DNA of 56,992 nucleotides from CAZMNF01 sp964567595 (GTDB lineage: Bacteria; Bipolaricaulota; Bipolaricaulia; RBG-16-55-9): NCBI GenBank assembly GCA_964567595.1, contig CAZMNF010000009.1:1-56992 (forward strand), read 5' to 3'. Shown here piece after piece: positions 50,067-56,992 of the stretch. The notes beneath the pieces are model-generated. The model did no database searches. It saw only the letters and a program-made list of their open reading frames with translations, and was not told the DNA's origin. The position numbers were made by a program, and so were the translations under genes. The number at the start of each line of letters is the position of its first letter. The first letter of the stretch is position 1.

Positions 50067-51786
50067 GGGCGACCTCCGGCGTCCTCGGTATCGGTCTCGG
50101 TGTCGGTCTCGGNNNNNNNNNNNNNNNNNNNNNNNNNNNNNNNNNNNNNNNNNNNNNNNNNNNNNNNNNNNNNNNNNNNNNNNNNNNNNNNNNNNNNNNN
50201 NNNNNNNNNNNNTCGGTCTCGGTGTCGGTCTCGGCATTGATGGCATCCGTAGCTGCGTCCCAGGGCATGACCCAACGCGCCCTCGATGCGGCGCTTGCCG
50301 TCCGGGCGTCGGGAGCGTCACGACGGGCCTGCACCTGCTCGACCGTCGACTGCACGGCCGGCTCGATGCGGTTCAAAAACGGCGACGGATAGAGGCCGAT
50401 CCAGAGGATGAGAACCACCAAGGGAACGAGCAGGCCCGTTTCGGCGCGGGACAGGTCGCTCGTGCCCGTCCGGACGCGCTCGGCGACCGGCCCGTGGAAG
50501 ACCCGGCGCGCCATGTAGAGCATGTAGATGGCCGACAGCACCGCGATCGACGCCCCAACGATGGCGTAGACGGGGAACTGGCCGACATACGTGCCGACGA
50601 GGATGAGGAACTCGCCGACGAAGCCGTTCGTGCCCGGCAGGGCCACGGAGGCAAAGAGAATGATCAGAAAGAACGCGGCGAACTTGGGCATCACGCTCGC
50701 GACTCCTTCCATCTCGTCCAGTGAACGACTGCCGAAGCGGTTCATCAAAATCGCGATCACGAGGAAGAGCGCCGCGATGTAGATGCCGTGATTGACCATC
50801 TGGAGGACGCTGCCCGCCGTGCTGAGCGTCCCGAAGGCGAAGATCCCCACGGCGACCAGGCCCAGGTGGCTGACGCTGGAGTAAGCAATGAGGCGCTTCA
50901 GGTCGCGCTGGGCCATGGCCACGAACGCCCCGTAGACGACGCCGACCAGGGCCAGCACCAATAGATAGGGCGCCAGCGTCGCGGCCGCGTCGGGGAAGAT
51001 CGACGGGCCGAAGCGGATCAGCCCGTACAAGCCGGCCTTGGACATGAGCGCCGACAAGAGAATCGTCCCCGTGATCGGGGCTTCGCTGTAGGCGTCGGGG
51101 AGCCAGCTGTGGAGCGGCCAGATGGGCACCTTGACCGCAAACGCAGCGACAAACGCCAGATAGGCCCAGAACTGTAACGTCGGGCTGAGGCTCGCGGATT
51201 CGGAACTGAGCGCCGTCCAGTCGAACGTCCCCGTCGACACGTAGAGGGCGATGATGGCGACCAGCATCAACACGCTCGTGGCCATCGTGTAGAGGAAGAA
51301 CTTGATCGCGGCGTAGCCGCGCCGCTCGCCGCCCCAGATCCCGATCAGGAAGTACATCGGGATGAGCATCGCCTCCCAGAAGACGTAGTACAGCACCAGA
51401 TCGAGCGCGAGGAAGACGCCGATGAGCGCCGTCTCCAACAAGAGCACCATGATGGCGAACGCCTTGTAGCGCTCGCGCGCCCGGTCCCAGGGGGCCCAGA
51501 GCAACAGCGGCACCAAGAGCGTCGTCAACAGCACGAGGAAAAGCGAGATGCCGTCCACGCCCAGGTGGTAGCCCACGCCGGCCTCGGCAATCCAGTCGAC
51601 CGCGATCTCGCGCTGGATCTCGCCGCTGGCCGGGTTGAACGTCAGCGCAAGCGCCACGGCGAAGCCGAGCGTCAAGAGGCTCCACGTGAGCGCGGTCCCG
51701 CGGATCACGCCCGCGTCGTCCGTGCGCCGCAGCGCCAGGATCAACGCGCCCAGTGCCGGCAAAAACGTCACGATCGTCAAAAACAT
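50063..51786 (-). CDS. nuoM: NADH-quinone oxidoreductase subunit M with an ETDT-repeat tail and assembly gap
   Basis: About 14 TM helices. The pump residues are visible in YYVFWEAMLIPMYFLIG (Glu) and FAVKVPIWPLHSWLPDAYSEAP (Lys/His), with RDLKRLIAYSSVSHLG. After the last TM a hydrophilic tail of about 50 residues ends in a tandem Glu-Thr-Asp-Thr repeat from a 12-bp unit. A 100-N gap (50113-50212) lies inside the repeat. Both flanks continue in the same repeat frame and join to a stop (TGA, 50065-50063) that overlaps the nuoN start. The copy number is unknown. The gene is intact. Confidence 0.93.
50091..50234. repeat. 12-bp tandem repeat array (ETDT) containing a 100-N gap
   Basis: The same 22 bp (tcggtctcggtgtcggtctc plus gg) ends the left flank and begins the right flank. 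It is about two units of a 12-bp repeat whose multiples keep the nuoM frame. Collapsed at a 22-bp overlap, nuoM is 534 codons. The real array may be longer. Confidence 0.8.
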
Positions 51787-51817
51787 TTAGATCACGGGCT
51801 CACTCCCGGGGGCGCCA

Positions 51818-53719
51818 TCAGGCCACCATCCAGTAGATCAACAGCACGATCGCTCCGAGCAGCATCCACGAGGCGTAGCTGCGCGCGTAGCCGCTCTCCA
51901 CGGGGCGCAGAGCGCCCCCGGCCCAGTTGACGACGCGGCCCACCCCGTTGACGATCCCGTCGAGAAATCCGCGATCGAACGCCCCGGCCAAGAACGCCGC
52001 TATGGCTTGGCCGGGACGGACAATGGCCAAATGGTAGAACTCGTCGACGTAATACTTGCCCGCCAGGAGGCCGTAAACGGGCCGCAAGGAGCGGCGCAGC
52101 CCCTCGCTCGGCTGCCAGCCGCGCACGTAGACCATCCAGGCGAGGCCGGCGCCCGCGAGCGCCACCACTACGGAGATGAACGCGAGCAGCGCCGGGCCGA
52201 TGGGATACGCGTGCGAGAACGTGGCCCCGACCTCCGTTGCGATGGCGGGCTCGAGGAAGTGCTCCAGGGGCGCAAAGCCGGCCAGCGAGATCCAGAGCGC
52301 GCCGCCGACGGTCGACAGCGCGGCCAGGCCGCCCAGCGGCCCGAGCATCACGTGCGGGGACTCGTGTGGGTGGACGTCGCTCTCGTTGTAGCGCGGCTCG
52401 CCCTCAAACGTCATGAAGTACGCCCGCAGCATGTAGAAAGCGGTCAGCAGGGCCGTCCCGACGCCGACGAGCCAGAGGACGATGTGGCCCGTCGCGAACG
52501 TCTCCTCCAATATCAAGTCCTTGCTGAAAAATCCCACAAAGGGCGGAATGCCGGACAGCCCCAATGCCCCAATGAGGAAGACGATCGCGGTCCAGGGGAT
52601 TTTTTGGCGCAGCCCGCCCATCTCGCGCATGTCGGTCCGGTCGGCCATGGCGTGCATGACCGAGCCCGCGCCGAGGAACAACAGCGCCTTCATGAACGCG
52701 TGGCTCGTCAGGTGATACATCCCGACCGCGAACGCGCCGACGCCCGTGGCCAGGAACATGTAGCCCAATTGGGAAACCGTCGAGTAGGCCAACACCCGCT
52801 TGATGTCGTTGTTGACCAGCGCGATTGTCGCGGCAAAGAGGGCGGTGACGGCCCCGATGGCGGCAATCACGCCCAGTGTGACCGGCGCCAGCTGATAGAG
52901 CACGTTGGCCCGCACGACCATGTAGACGCCGGCGGTCACCATGGTGGCCGCGTGGATGAGGGCCGAGACGGGCGTCGGGCCCTCCATGGCGTCGGGCAGC
53001 CAGACGTAGAGCGGAATCTGGGCCGACTTGCCCGCGGCCCCGACAAACCACAACAGCGTGATGGCCGTGACGAGCCCGCCGCCGAGCGCGAGCGTCTCGG
53101 GCGCCTGTTGGAAAATCGTCAGGTAATCGAACGTCCCGAACGTGGCGAAGAGAACGAACAGCCCGATCATGAAGCCGAGGTCGCCGACGCGGTTGACGAC
53201 GAAGGCCTTCTTGGCGGCCTGGGCGGCGCTGGGGCGGGTGAACCAGAACCCGATGAGCAGATAGGAACAGAGGCCGACGAGCTCCCAGCCCATGAACATC
53301 AGGAGGAAATTGTCGGCCAGCACGAGCAACAGCATGGAGAACGTGAACAGGTTCAACCAGGCAAAGTAGCGCGAATAAGCCTCGTCCTCGCCCATGTAGC
53401 CGATGGAGTAAACGTGGATCAAGAACCCGACGCCCGTGACGACGAGGATCATCAGCACCGAGAGCGGGTCGACGAGGAAGCTGAACGCCACGTCGAAGCT
53501 CCCGATCGAGATCCAGTCGAACAGCGTCTGGGTGAACTGGCGTTCCTCCGCCGGATGCCCCAGCAGGCTCACCAGGACGTAGATGCCCACGAGAAACGCC
53601 AGCCCGACGCTCCCACAAGCCACGGCGCCCACGGTCCGTTTGCTCGCCCGAGCGCCGCGGAGCCCGTTGTAGAGCGCTCCCACGAGCGGCAAGGCGAGCA
53701 CGAGCCAGACCCAGTTCAC
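51818..53719 (-). CDS. nuoL: NADH-quinone oxidoreductase subunit L
   Basis: 633 residues from GTG, about 16 TM helices including the long lateral helix at the C terminus. FMGWELVGLCSYLLIGFW carries the TM5 Glu; AAGKSAQIPLYVWLPDAMEGPTPVSALIHAATMV the TM7-8 Lys/His region (conserved parts KSAQIP and WLPDAMEGPTPVSA); DIKRVLAYSTVSQLGYMF the TM12 Lys. It is the distal proton pump of complex I. nuoK ends 7 bp upstream, nuoM starts 31 bp downstream. Confidence 0.97.
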   Translation of the reverse strand: MNWVWLVLALPLVGALYNGLRGARASKRTVGAVACGSVGLAFLVGIYVLVSLLGHPAEERQFTQTLFDWISIGSFDVAFSFLVDPLSVLMILVVTGVGFLIHVYSIGYMGEDEAYSRYFAWLNLFTFSMLLLVLADNFLLMFMGWELVGLCSYLLIGFWFTRPSAAQAAKKAFVVNRVGDLGFMIGLFVLFATFGTFDYLTIFQQAPETLALGGGLVTAITLLWFVGAAGKSAQIPLYVWLPDAMEGPTPVSALIHAATMVTAGVYMVVRANVLYQLAPVTLGVIAAIGAVTALFAATIALVNNDIKRVLAYSTVSQLGYMFLATGVGAFAVGMYHLTSHAFMKALLFLGAGSVMHAMADRTDMREMGGLRQKIPWTAIVFLIGALGLSGIPPFVGFFSKDLILEETFATGHIVLWLVGVGTALLTAFYMLRAYFMTFEGEPRYNESDVHPHESPHVMLGPLGGLAALSTVGGALWISLAGFAPLEHFLEPAIATEVGATFSHAYPIGPALLAFISVVVALAGAGLAWMVYVRGWQPSEGLRRSLRPVYGLLAGKYYVDEFYHLAIVRPGQAIAAFLAGAFDRGFLDGIVNGVGRVVNWAGGALRPVESGYARSYASWMLLGAIVLLIYWMVA

Positions 53720-53726
53720 GTTGGCG

Positions 53727-54026
53727 TTACCCCCTCAGCAAGTCGATGTCGTCGATGTCGACGGTGTCGCGGCGGCGGAAGATGTTGACGATGATCGCCA
53801 GCCCGACGACCACCTCCGCGGCCGCGAACGCGAGCACGAACAGCACGAGCACGTGGCCCGCGATGTCGCCCCAGTAACGGGCGAAGCCGACGAACGCCAG
53901 GTTGACGGCGTTGAACATCAGCTCGATCGACATGAAGACCACGAGCGCGTTGCGGCGCGAGAGCACGCCCAGCGCCCCAACGGCAAAGAGCACCGCGCTC
54001 AGGATCACGTAGGCGCTCACGCTCAC
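53727..54026 (-). CDS. nuoK: NADH-quinone oxidoreductase subunit K
   Basis: 99 residues from GTG, three TM helices. FMSIELMFNAVNLAFV holds the first membrane Glu, and FAAAEVVVGLAIIV the second, both part of the proton path next to NuoJ. The start overlaps the nuoJ stop (GTGA). The C-terminal tail is short and acidic. Confidence 0.96.
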   Translation of the reverse strand: MSVSAYVILSAVLFAVGALGVLSRRNALVVFMSIELMFNAVNLAFVGFARYWGDIAGHVLVLFVLAFAAAEVVVGLAIIVNIFRRRDTVDIDDIDLLRG

Positions 54027-54535
54027 GATGAGGCCCCCCCGTCGTCCTTGCTCGACAGCGCGACGGCGCCCAACATGCCGATCAACAAGAGGATCGCGGC
54101 CACCTCAAACGGCAAGAGGTACGACGTGAACAGCGCCTCGCCGATCGCCTCCACGGACCCCATGCCCTCGGGCAGCTCCCGGGCGCCGCTCAGGTCGGTC
54201 GCGGCGACGACGTAGATCAGCCCGAGGCCCAAGAGCGTCGCCAACGCGAGCGCCAGGGGGCGCTGGAATCTCAGCTTGACGTCGGGGCCTTCGCCCGATC
54301 GGACGTGGAGCATCATGACCACGAACAGGAACAGCACGAGAATGGCTCCCGCATAGACGATGATCTGCAGCACGGCGACGAACGGGGCAAACATCAATAG
54401 GAACAACCCCGCCAGGCTGACGAGCGTCCCCAGAAACGAGACGGCCGCATGGACGGGCTTGGTCCGCGTGATCATGAGGATGCTCGACCCGACGGCCGTG
54501 ATGGCGAAGACGATAAAGAGGATCGTCTCGATCAT
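54023..54535 (-). CDS. nuoJ: NADH-quinone oxidoreductase subunit J
   Basis: 170 residues from the ATG at 54535, which overlaps the nuoH stop as ATGA; the frame is open further upstream only as a shadow of nuoH. Five TM helices. VQIIVYAGAILVLFLFVVMML-type sequence (LQIIVYAGAILVLFLF) is the conserved TM3 with the pi-bulge Tyr. nuoI, which normally precedes nuoJ, is missing here. Confidence 0.94.
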   Translation of the reverse strand: MIETILFIVFAITAVGSSILMITRTKPVHAAVSFLGTLVSLAGLFLLMFAPFVAVLQIIVYAGAILVLFLFVVMMLHVRSGEGPDVKLRFQRPLALALATLLGLGLIYVVAATDLSGARELPEGMGSVEAIGEALFTSYLLPFEVAAILLLIGMLGAVALSSKDDGGASS

Positions 54536-55575
54536 GGCCCACCTCCGAACGCCATCACGCCCATGGCCGTAACGTAAACGTTGACCAGCGCCAGGATCAA
54601 CAGCACCTTCCAGCCGATCGTCATCAGCTGGTCGTAGCGGATCCGCGGCACCGACGCGCGCAGCCAGATAAACAAGAACGCAAACGCAAAGATTTTCACA
54701 ATGAACCAGAGCACGCCCAGCACGGGAACCTGCTCCACAAACGGCCCGCCCCAGCCGCCGAGGAACAGCGTCACGGCGACCGAGCTGGCCACGATGATGT
54801 TGATGTATTCGCCGACGAAGAACCCGGCAAATTTCATGCCCCCATATTCGGTATGGTACCCGGCAACGAGCTCTTGCTCGGCTTCGGGGAGGTCGAACGG
54901 GGCCCGGTTGGTCTCGGCGTTCGCGCCGATCAGAAACAGGAGAAATCCGAGCGGCTGGATAAAAATGTTCCACTGGGGGAGAACCCCGAACCAGGTGCCC
55001 TGTTGCTGGGCGACGATGTCGGTCAGCTGCAGCGTCCCCGACACGAGGATGACGCCCACCAGCGCCAAGCCGACCGTCAGCTCGTAGCTGATGATCTGCG
55101 CGGAGGAGCGCAGCGACCCGAGCAGCGAATACTTATTGTTGGACGCCCAGCCGCCCAGGATGATCCCGTAGACGCCCACGGCGGTGACGGCCAACAACAC
55201 CAAGATGCCGGCGTTCGGGTCGGCGATCTGGAACAGCGGCACCCCCCAGAGCTTCGCCTGCGGCGGCCCGAAGGGAATGACCGCAAAGGCCAGAAGCGCC
55301 GCGAACATCGTGATGCCGGGGGCGATGAGATACATCCAATGCTCCGCGCCCCGGGGTTGGAAGTCCTCCTTGAAGAAGAGCTTGATGCCGTCGGCCAGCG
55401 GCTGCAACAGCCCGAACGGGCCGGTGCGGTTGGGGCCGACGCGGGCATTGAGCCGGGCGAGCACGCGGCGCTCGAGCCAGGTCATGTACGCAAAGCCCGT
55501 CAGCAGCGCGATGGCCACGACGAGCGACTTGATGGCCGTGACGAGGATCCAAGCCCACAGCGGCGTCTCGCCCAT
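54532..55575 (-). CDS. nuoH: NADH-quinone oxidoreductase subunit H
   Basis: 347 residues, eight TM helices; it forms the quinone tunnel at the membrane interface with NuoB and NuoD. TWLERRVLARLNARVGPNR is the conserved TM1-2 loop, FFKEDFQPRGAE the next, and ETNRAPFDLPEAEQELVAGY with GMKFAGFF the acidic E-channel loop. It starts 2 bp after nuoB, whereas the standard order has nuoC, D, E, F and G between these two. Confidence 0.96.
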   Translation of the reverse strand: MGETPLWAWILVTAIKSLVVAIALLTGFAYMTWLERRVLARLNARVGPNRTGPFGLLQPLADGIKLFFKEDFQPRGAEHWMYLIAPGITMFAALLAFAVIPFGPPQAKLWGVPLFQIADPNAGILVLLAVTAVGVYGIILGGWASNNKYSLLGSLRSSAQIISYELTVGLALVGVILVSGTLQLTDIVAQQQGTWFGVLPQWNIFIQPLGFLLFLIGANAETNRAPFDLPEAEQELVAGYHTEYGGMKFAGFFVGEYINIIVASSVAVTLFLGGWGGPFVEQVPVLGVLWFIVKIFAFAFLFIWLRASVPRIRYDQLMTIGWKVLLILALVNVYVTAMGVMAFGGGP

Positions 55576-55577
55576 GG

Positions 55578-56108
55578 TCAGTTCGCCTTCAGCTCCTCCA
55601 GTCGCTGCTCCAGCTCCTCCATGGGGTTGTACGTCGTCTCGCGCAGCGGCTTCTCGCGGCCGATCTGCTCCCGCAGCATGAGGATCCCCTGGATGAGCGC
55701 CTCCGGCGTCGGCGGACAGCCGGGGACGTAGACGTCAACGGGGATGATCTTGTCCACGCCCTGCAGATGGGCGTAGTTGTTGAACAGCCCGCCCACCGAC
55801 GCGCAGTCGCCCATGGCGATGACGTAGTTCGGCTCCAGCATCTGATCGTAGAGGTTGCGGATCACCGGGGCCATCTTCTGGCACGGCCGCCCGGAGACGA
55901 TCAGCAGGTCGGATTGACGGGGCGAGGCCCGCAGCAGCTCGGCCCCGAAGCGCGACACGTCGAAGCGCGTCGCGGCCATGCCCATCATCTCGATCGCGCA
56001 GCAGGCCAAACCAAACTGCATGGGCCAGACGGCGTTCTTGCGGCCCCAGGTGATGGCCTCCTCGATCTTGTCCAGCGTCGTGGTCATCACGGGGCTGCTG
56101 TCGTCCAT
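55578..56108 (-). CDS. nuoB: NADH-quinone oxidoreductase subunit B
   Basis: 176 residues from the ATG at 56108, 2 bp after the nuoA stop. It carries cluster N2, the last Fe-S centre before quinone. All four ligands are present: Cys36 and Cys37 (GLACCAIEMM), Cys102 (MGDCASVGG) and Cys131 (PGCPPTPEAL). So this is a redox-active NuoB, even though its partners NuoC, NuoD and NuoI are not encoded nearby. A later ATG (56090) is a possible alternative start. Confidence 0.96.
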   Translation of the reverse strand: MDDSSPVMTTTLDKIEEAITWGRKNAVWPMQFGLACCAIEMMGMAATRFDVSRFGAELLRASPRQSDLLIVSGRPCQKMAPVIRNLYDQMLEPNYVIAMGDCASVGGLFNNYAHLQGVDKIIPVDVYVPGCPPTPEALIQGILMLREQIGREKPLRETTYNPMEELEQRLEELKAN

Positions 56109-56110
56109 CT

Positions 56111-56467
56111 CTACTGCCAATCCAGGGCACCTCGCTTCCACTCGTAGATGTAGCCGACGAAGATGATCATCAGAAACAGGCTCATCGCCGTAAAGCCGCC
56201 CCAGCCGAAGTTTTCATAGACGACCGCCCAGGGGTAGACGAACGCGATCTCCAGGTCGAACACGAGGAACGTCATGGCGATGAGGTAGAAGGAAATGCGG
56301 AGCCGGCCGCGGGCGTCGCCGAGAGGGCGAATGCCGGACTCGTAGGGGGCTTCCTTGTTGGTCGACGGCCGCCGGAAGCTGAGCAGCTTGTTGGAGGTTA
56401 CCACGAAGGCTGTGATGCCGGCGGCGATCAGCATGTAGACGAGGATCGGCGCAAACTCCGACGTCAT
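56111..56467 (-). CDS. nuoA: NADH-quinone oxidoreductase subunit A
   Basis: 118 residues, three TM helices. The conserved loop KEAPYESGIRPLGDARGRLRI-type core (YESGIRPLGDARGR) contains the mobile Cys-free loop, followed by FYLIAMTFLVFDLEIAFVYPW with its Asp/Glu pair. It is the first gene of the nuo operon. AGGAGGGG lies 9 nt before the ATG, and a perfect consensus promoter lies about 30 bp upstream. Confidence 0.96.
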   Translation of the reverse strand: MTSEFAPILVYMLIAAGITAFVVTSNKLLSFRRPSTNKEAPYESGIRPLGDARGRLRISFYLIAMTFLVFDLEIAFVYPWAVVYENFGWGGFTAMSLFLMIIFVGYIYEWKRGALDWQ

Positions 56468-56497
56468 CGGTAAAAGCCCCTCCTGACCGTGAGAGCG

Positions 56498-56526
56498 ATT
56501 ATAGTCCGTGGGCTCAGCCGTGTCAA
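56498..56526 (-). promoter_or_regulatory. consensus sigma70 promoter of the nuo operon
   Basis: On the minus strand TTGACA (56526-56521), 17 bp, TATAAT (56503-56498): a full match to the consensus at ideal spacing. The leader to the nuoA ATG is about 25 nt. Confidence 0.85.
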
Positions 56527-56642
56527 CGGCGGCCTTTGCGGGTTCACGGGCTCCGTCCGCTGCGGCGACAGCCTCGCCCGCCGACGGGCCGCGGCCTGGC
56601 CCGCGCCCGGTCCGATGGCTTGTGAGATTCCTGACGTGGCTG

Positions 56643-56670
56643 TTGACAGCGACGCGTGAAATCGTTTAAG
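56643..56670 (+). promoter_or_regulatory. promoter toward the right-end lipoprotein gene
   Basis: TTGACA (56643-56648), 16 bp, TTTAAG (56665-56670). The leader to the ATG at 56925 would be about 248 nt. A second possible start is an extended -10 (TGC-TACATT, 56849-56857). Confidence 0.45.
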
Positions 56671-56679
56671 GTTCGAGTA

Positions 56680-56924
56680 GCCAAAAACCAACGAAGTCTC
56701 CCACAAGCCCATAGGGAGTCGAGGCATCGCCACGGCGCCTCGCCTCAAGGGAGGTGGTCGAGCCGCCGCCGCGAACACGACGTATTGGGGTGTCAACCCC
56801 CCTTTCTCCGTTCAGGGAGCCGACCTGAACCGAAATGTTGACGCTCGATGCTACATTGAGGGAGCGGCTCTTAGGTTCAGGGCCAAGCGAAACCGTGGAC
56901 ATCACAAAAGGAGGTCCGAGAGGG
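56680..56924 (+). other. long hairpin-rich 5' leader
   Basis: No gene is seen here. Hairpins: CTCCC/GGGAG (near 56700-56725), CGAGGC/GCCTCG enclosing ATCGCCACGGC (near 56720-56743), GGGGT-GTCA-ACCCC (56787-56800, followed by a pyrimidine run cctttctcc), and GTTCAGG/CCTGAAC (56810-56816, 56824-56830), with GTTCAGG once more at 56875-56881. It could be an attenuated or regulated leader; I could not match it to a known riboswitch class. Confidence 0.35.
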
Positions 56925-56992
56925 ATGCACCGTCCAAAATTTTTAGGAGGTCTAGCACTCGCTTCGTTGATGCTGGTGGTGCTCACCGGCTG
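56925..56992 (+). CDS. lipoprotein, N-terminal fragment (partial)
   Basis: Only 22 codons are present before the window ends. They read as a lipoprotein signal peptide: a basic start (MHRPK), a hydrophobic core (LASLMLVVL) and TG followed by TG- where a Cys codon would complete the lipobox LTGC. AAAAGGAGGT lies 9 nt before the ATG, the strongest ribosome site in the window, suggesting high expression. A substrate-binding protein of an ABC transporter is one common possibility, but nothing of the mature protein is visible. Confidence 0.7.
   Translation, partial: MHRPKFLGGLALASLMLVVLTG

Noticed and set aside
48603..50321. nuoN beginning upstream of the second gap
   Set aside because: The extension reads through the Ns in the wrong frame. 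The real ATG at 50066 overlaps the nuoM stop.
52007..53788. 593-codon plus-strand open frame antisense to nuoL
   Set aside because: Arg/Glu/Asp/His-rich shadow of a membrane protein gene; not a protein-like sequence.

Overview
The window is 57 kb of a GC-rich (about 62-63 % by eye), densely coded bacterial chromosome. No phage, transposon, IS element, rRNA or CRISPR array is visible. An LptC-like lipoprotein with LptB, HflK/HflC, DsbA/VKOR and two lipoproteins point to a diderm (LPS-type) envelope. A complete set of complex I membrane subunits and an acyl-CoA dehydrogenase tail point to respiratory metabolism. The translation and transcription genes are unusual: EF-Tu lacks the RGITI switch I motif, NusG carries a Thermotoga-like insertion of about 180 residues, and rpoB has no rpoC next to it. 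I therefore read this as an uncultured, deep-branching diderm lineage and do not name a phylum. Several unrelated proteins carry acidic, disordered tails or linkers, which may reflect salt adaptation. Two 100-N runs show that this is a draft assembly.

Layout. 1-3752 (+): acyl-CoA dehydrogenase end, O-methyltransferase, pyrG, lptC-like, lptB. 3798-5616 (-): lgt and a Crp/FNR regulator, divergent from trxA, a DoxX gene and a CsoR-fold gene (5821-7074, +). 7045-7809 (-): D-Ala-D-Ala dipeptidase, divergent from mutS and a DUF1684 gene. 11179-13867 (+): DsbA-like and VKOR-like disulfide pair, a small Zn-ribbon protein and an SDR. 13864-19785 (-): nth, mazG-like, VWA protein and two M16 peptidase-family genes. 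19930-21795 (-): ispD and a PIN/TRAM protein, divergent from prmC-ftsE-like-ftsX (22005-24532, +). 24415-29551 (-): guaA, GT4, GT2 and a type I phosphodiesterase-family protein. 29690-31653 (+): hflKC. 31669-32430 (-): sirtuin. 32539-37281 (+): trpF-trpB-trpA-aroK-aroB-aroQ.

37486-46728 (+) is the informational superoperon: tRNA-Thr, tRNA-Tyr, tRNA-Thr, tuf, rpmG, tRNA-Trp, secE, nusG, rplK, rplA, rplJ, rplL, rpoB. It is closed by a convincing intrinsic terminator directly after rpoB. 46869-48538 (-) encodes a CPA2 antiporter and a CBS-pair protein. 48603-56467 (-) is a nuoA-B-H-J-K-L-M-N operon with no nuoC, D, E, F, G or I, driven by a perfect consensus sigma70-type promoter. A lipoprotein gene with a long, hairpin-rich leader runs off the right end.

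Gene cooperation. The trp/aro operon joins the shikimate steps (dehydroquinate synthase, dehydroquinase, shikimate kinase) to the last tryptophan steps. DsbA and VKOR form an oxidative folding pair. LptC/LptB and Lgt serve the outer membrane and lipoproteins. HflK/HflC and the M16 pair are candidates for envelope protein quality control. Many genes overlap by ATGA/GTGA, and most promoters proposed here have close-to-consensus -35/-10 hexamers spaced 16-18 bp.
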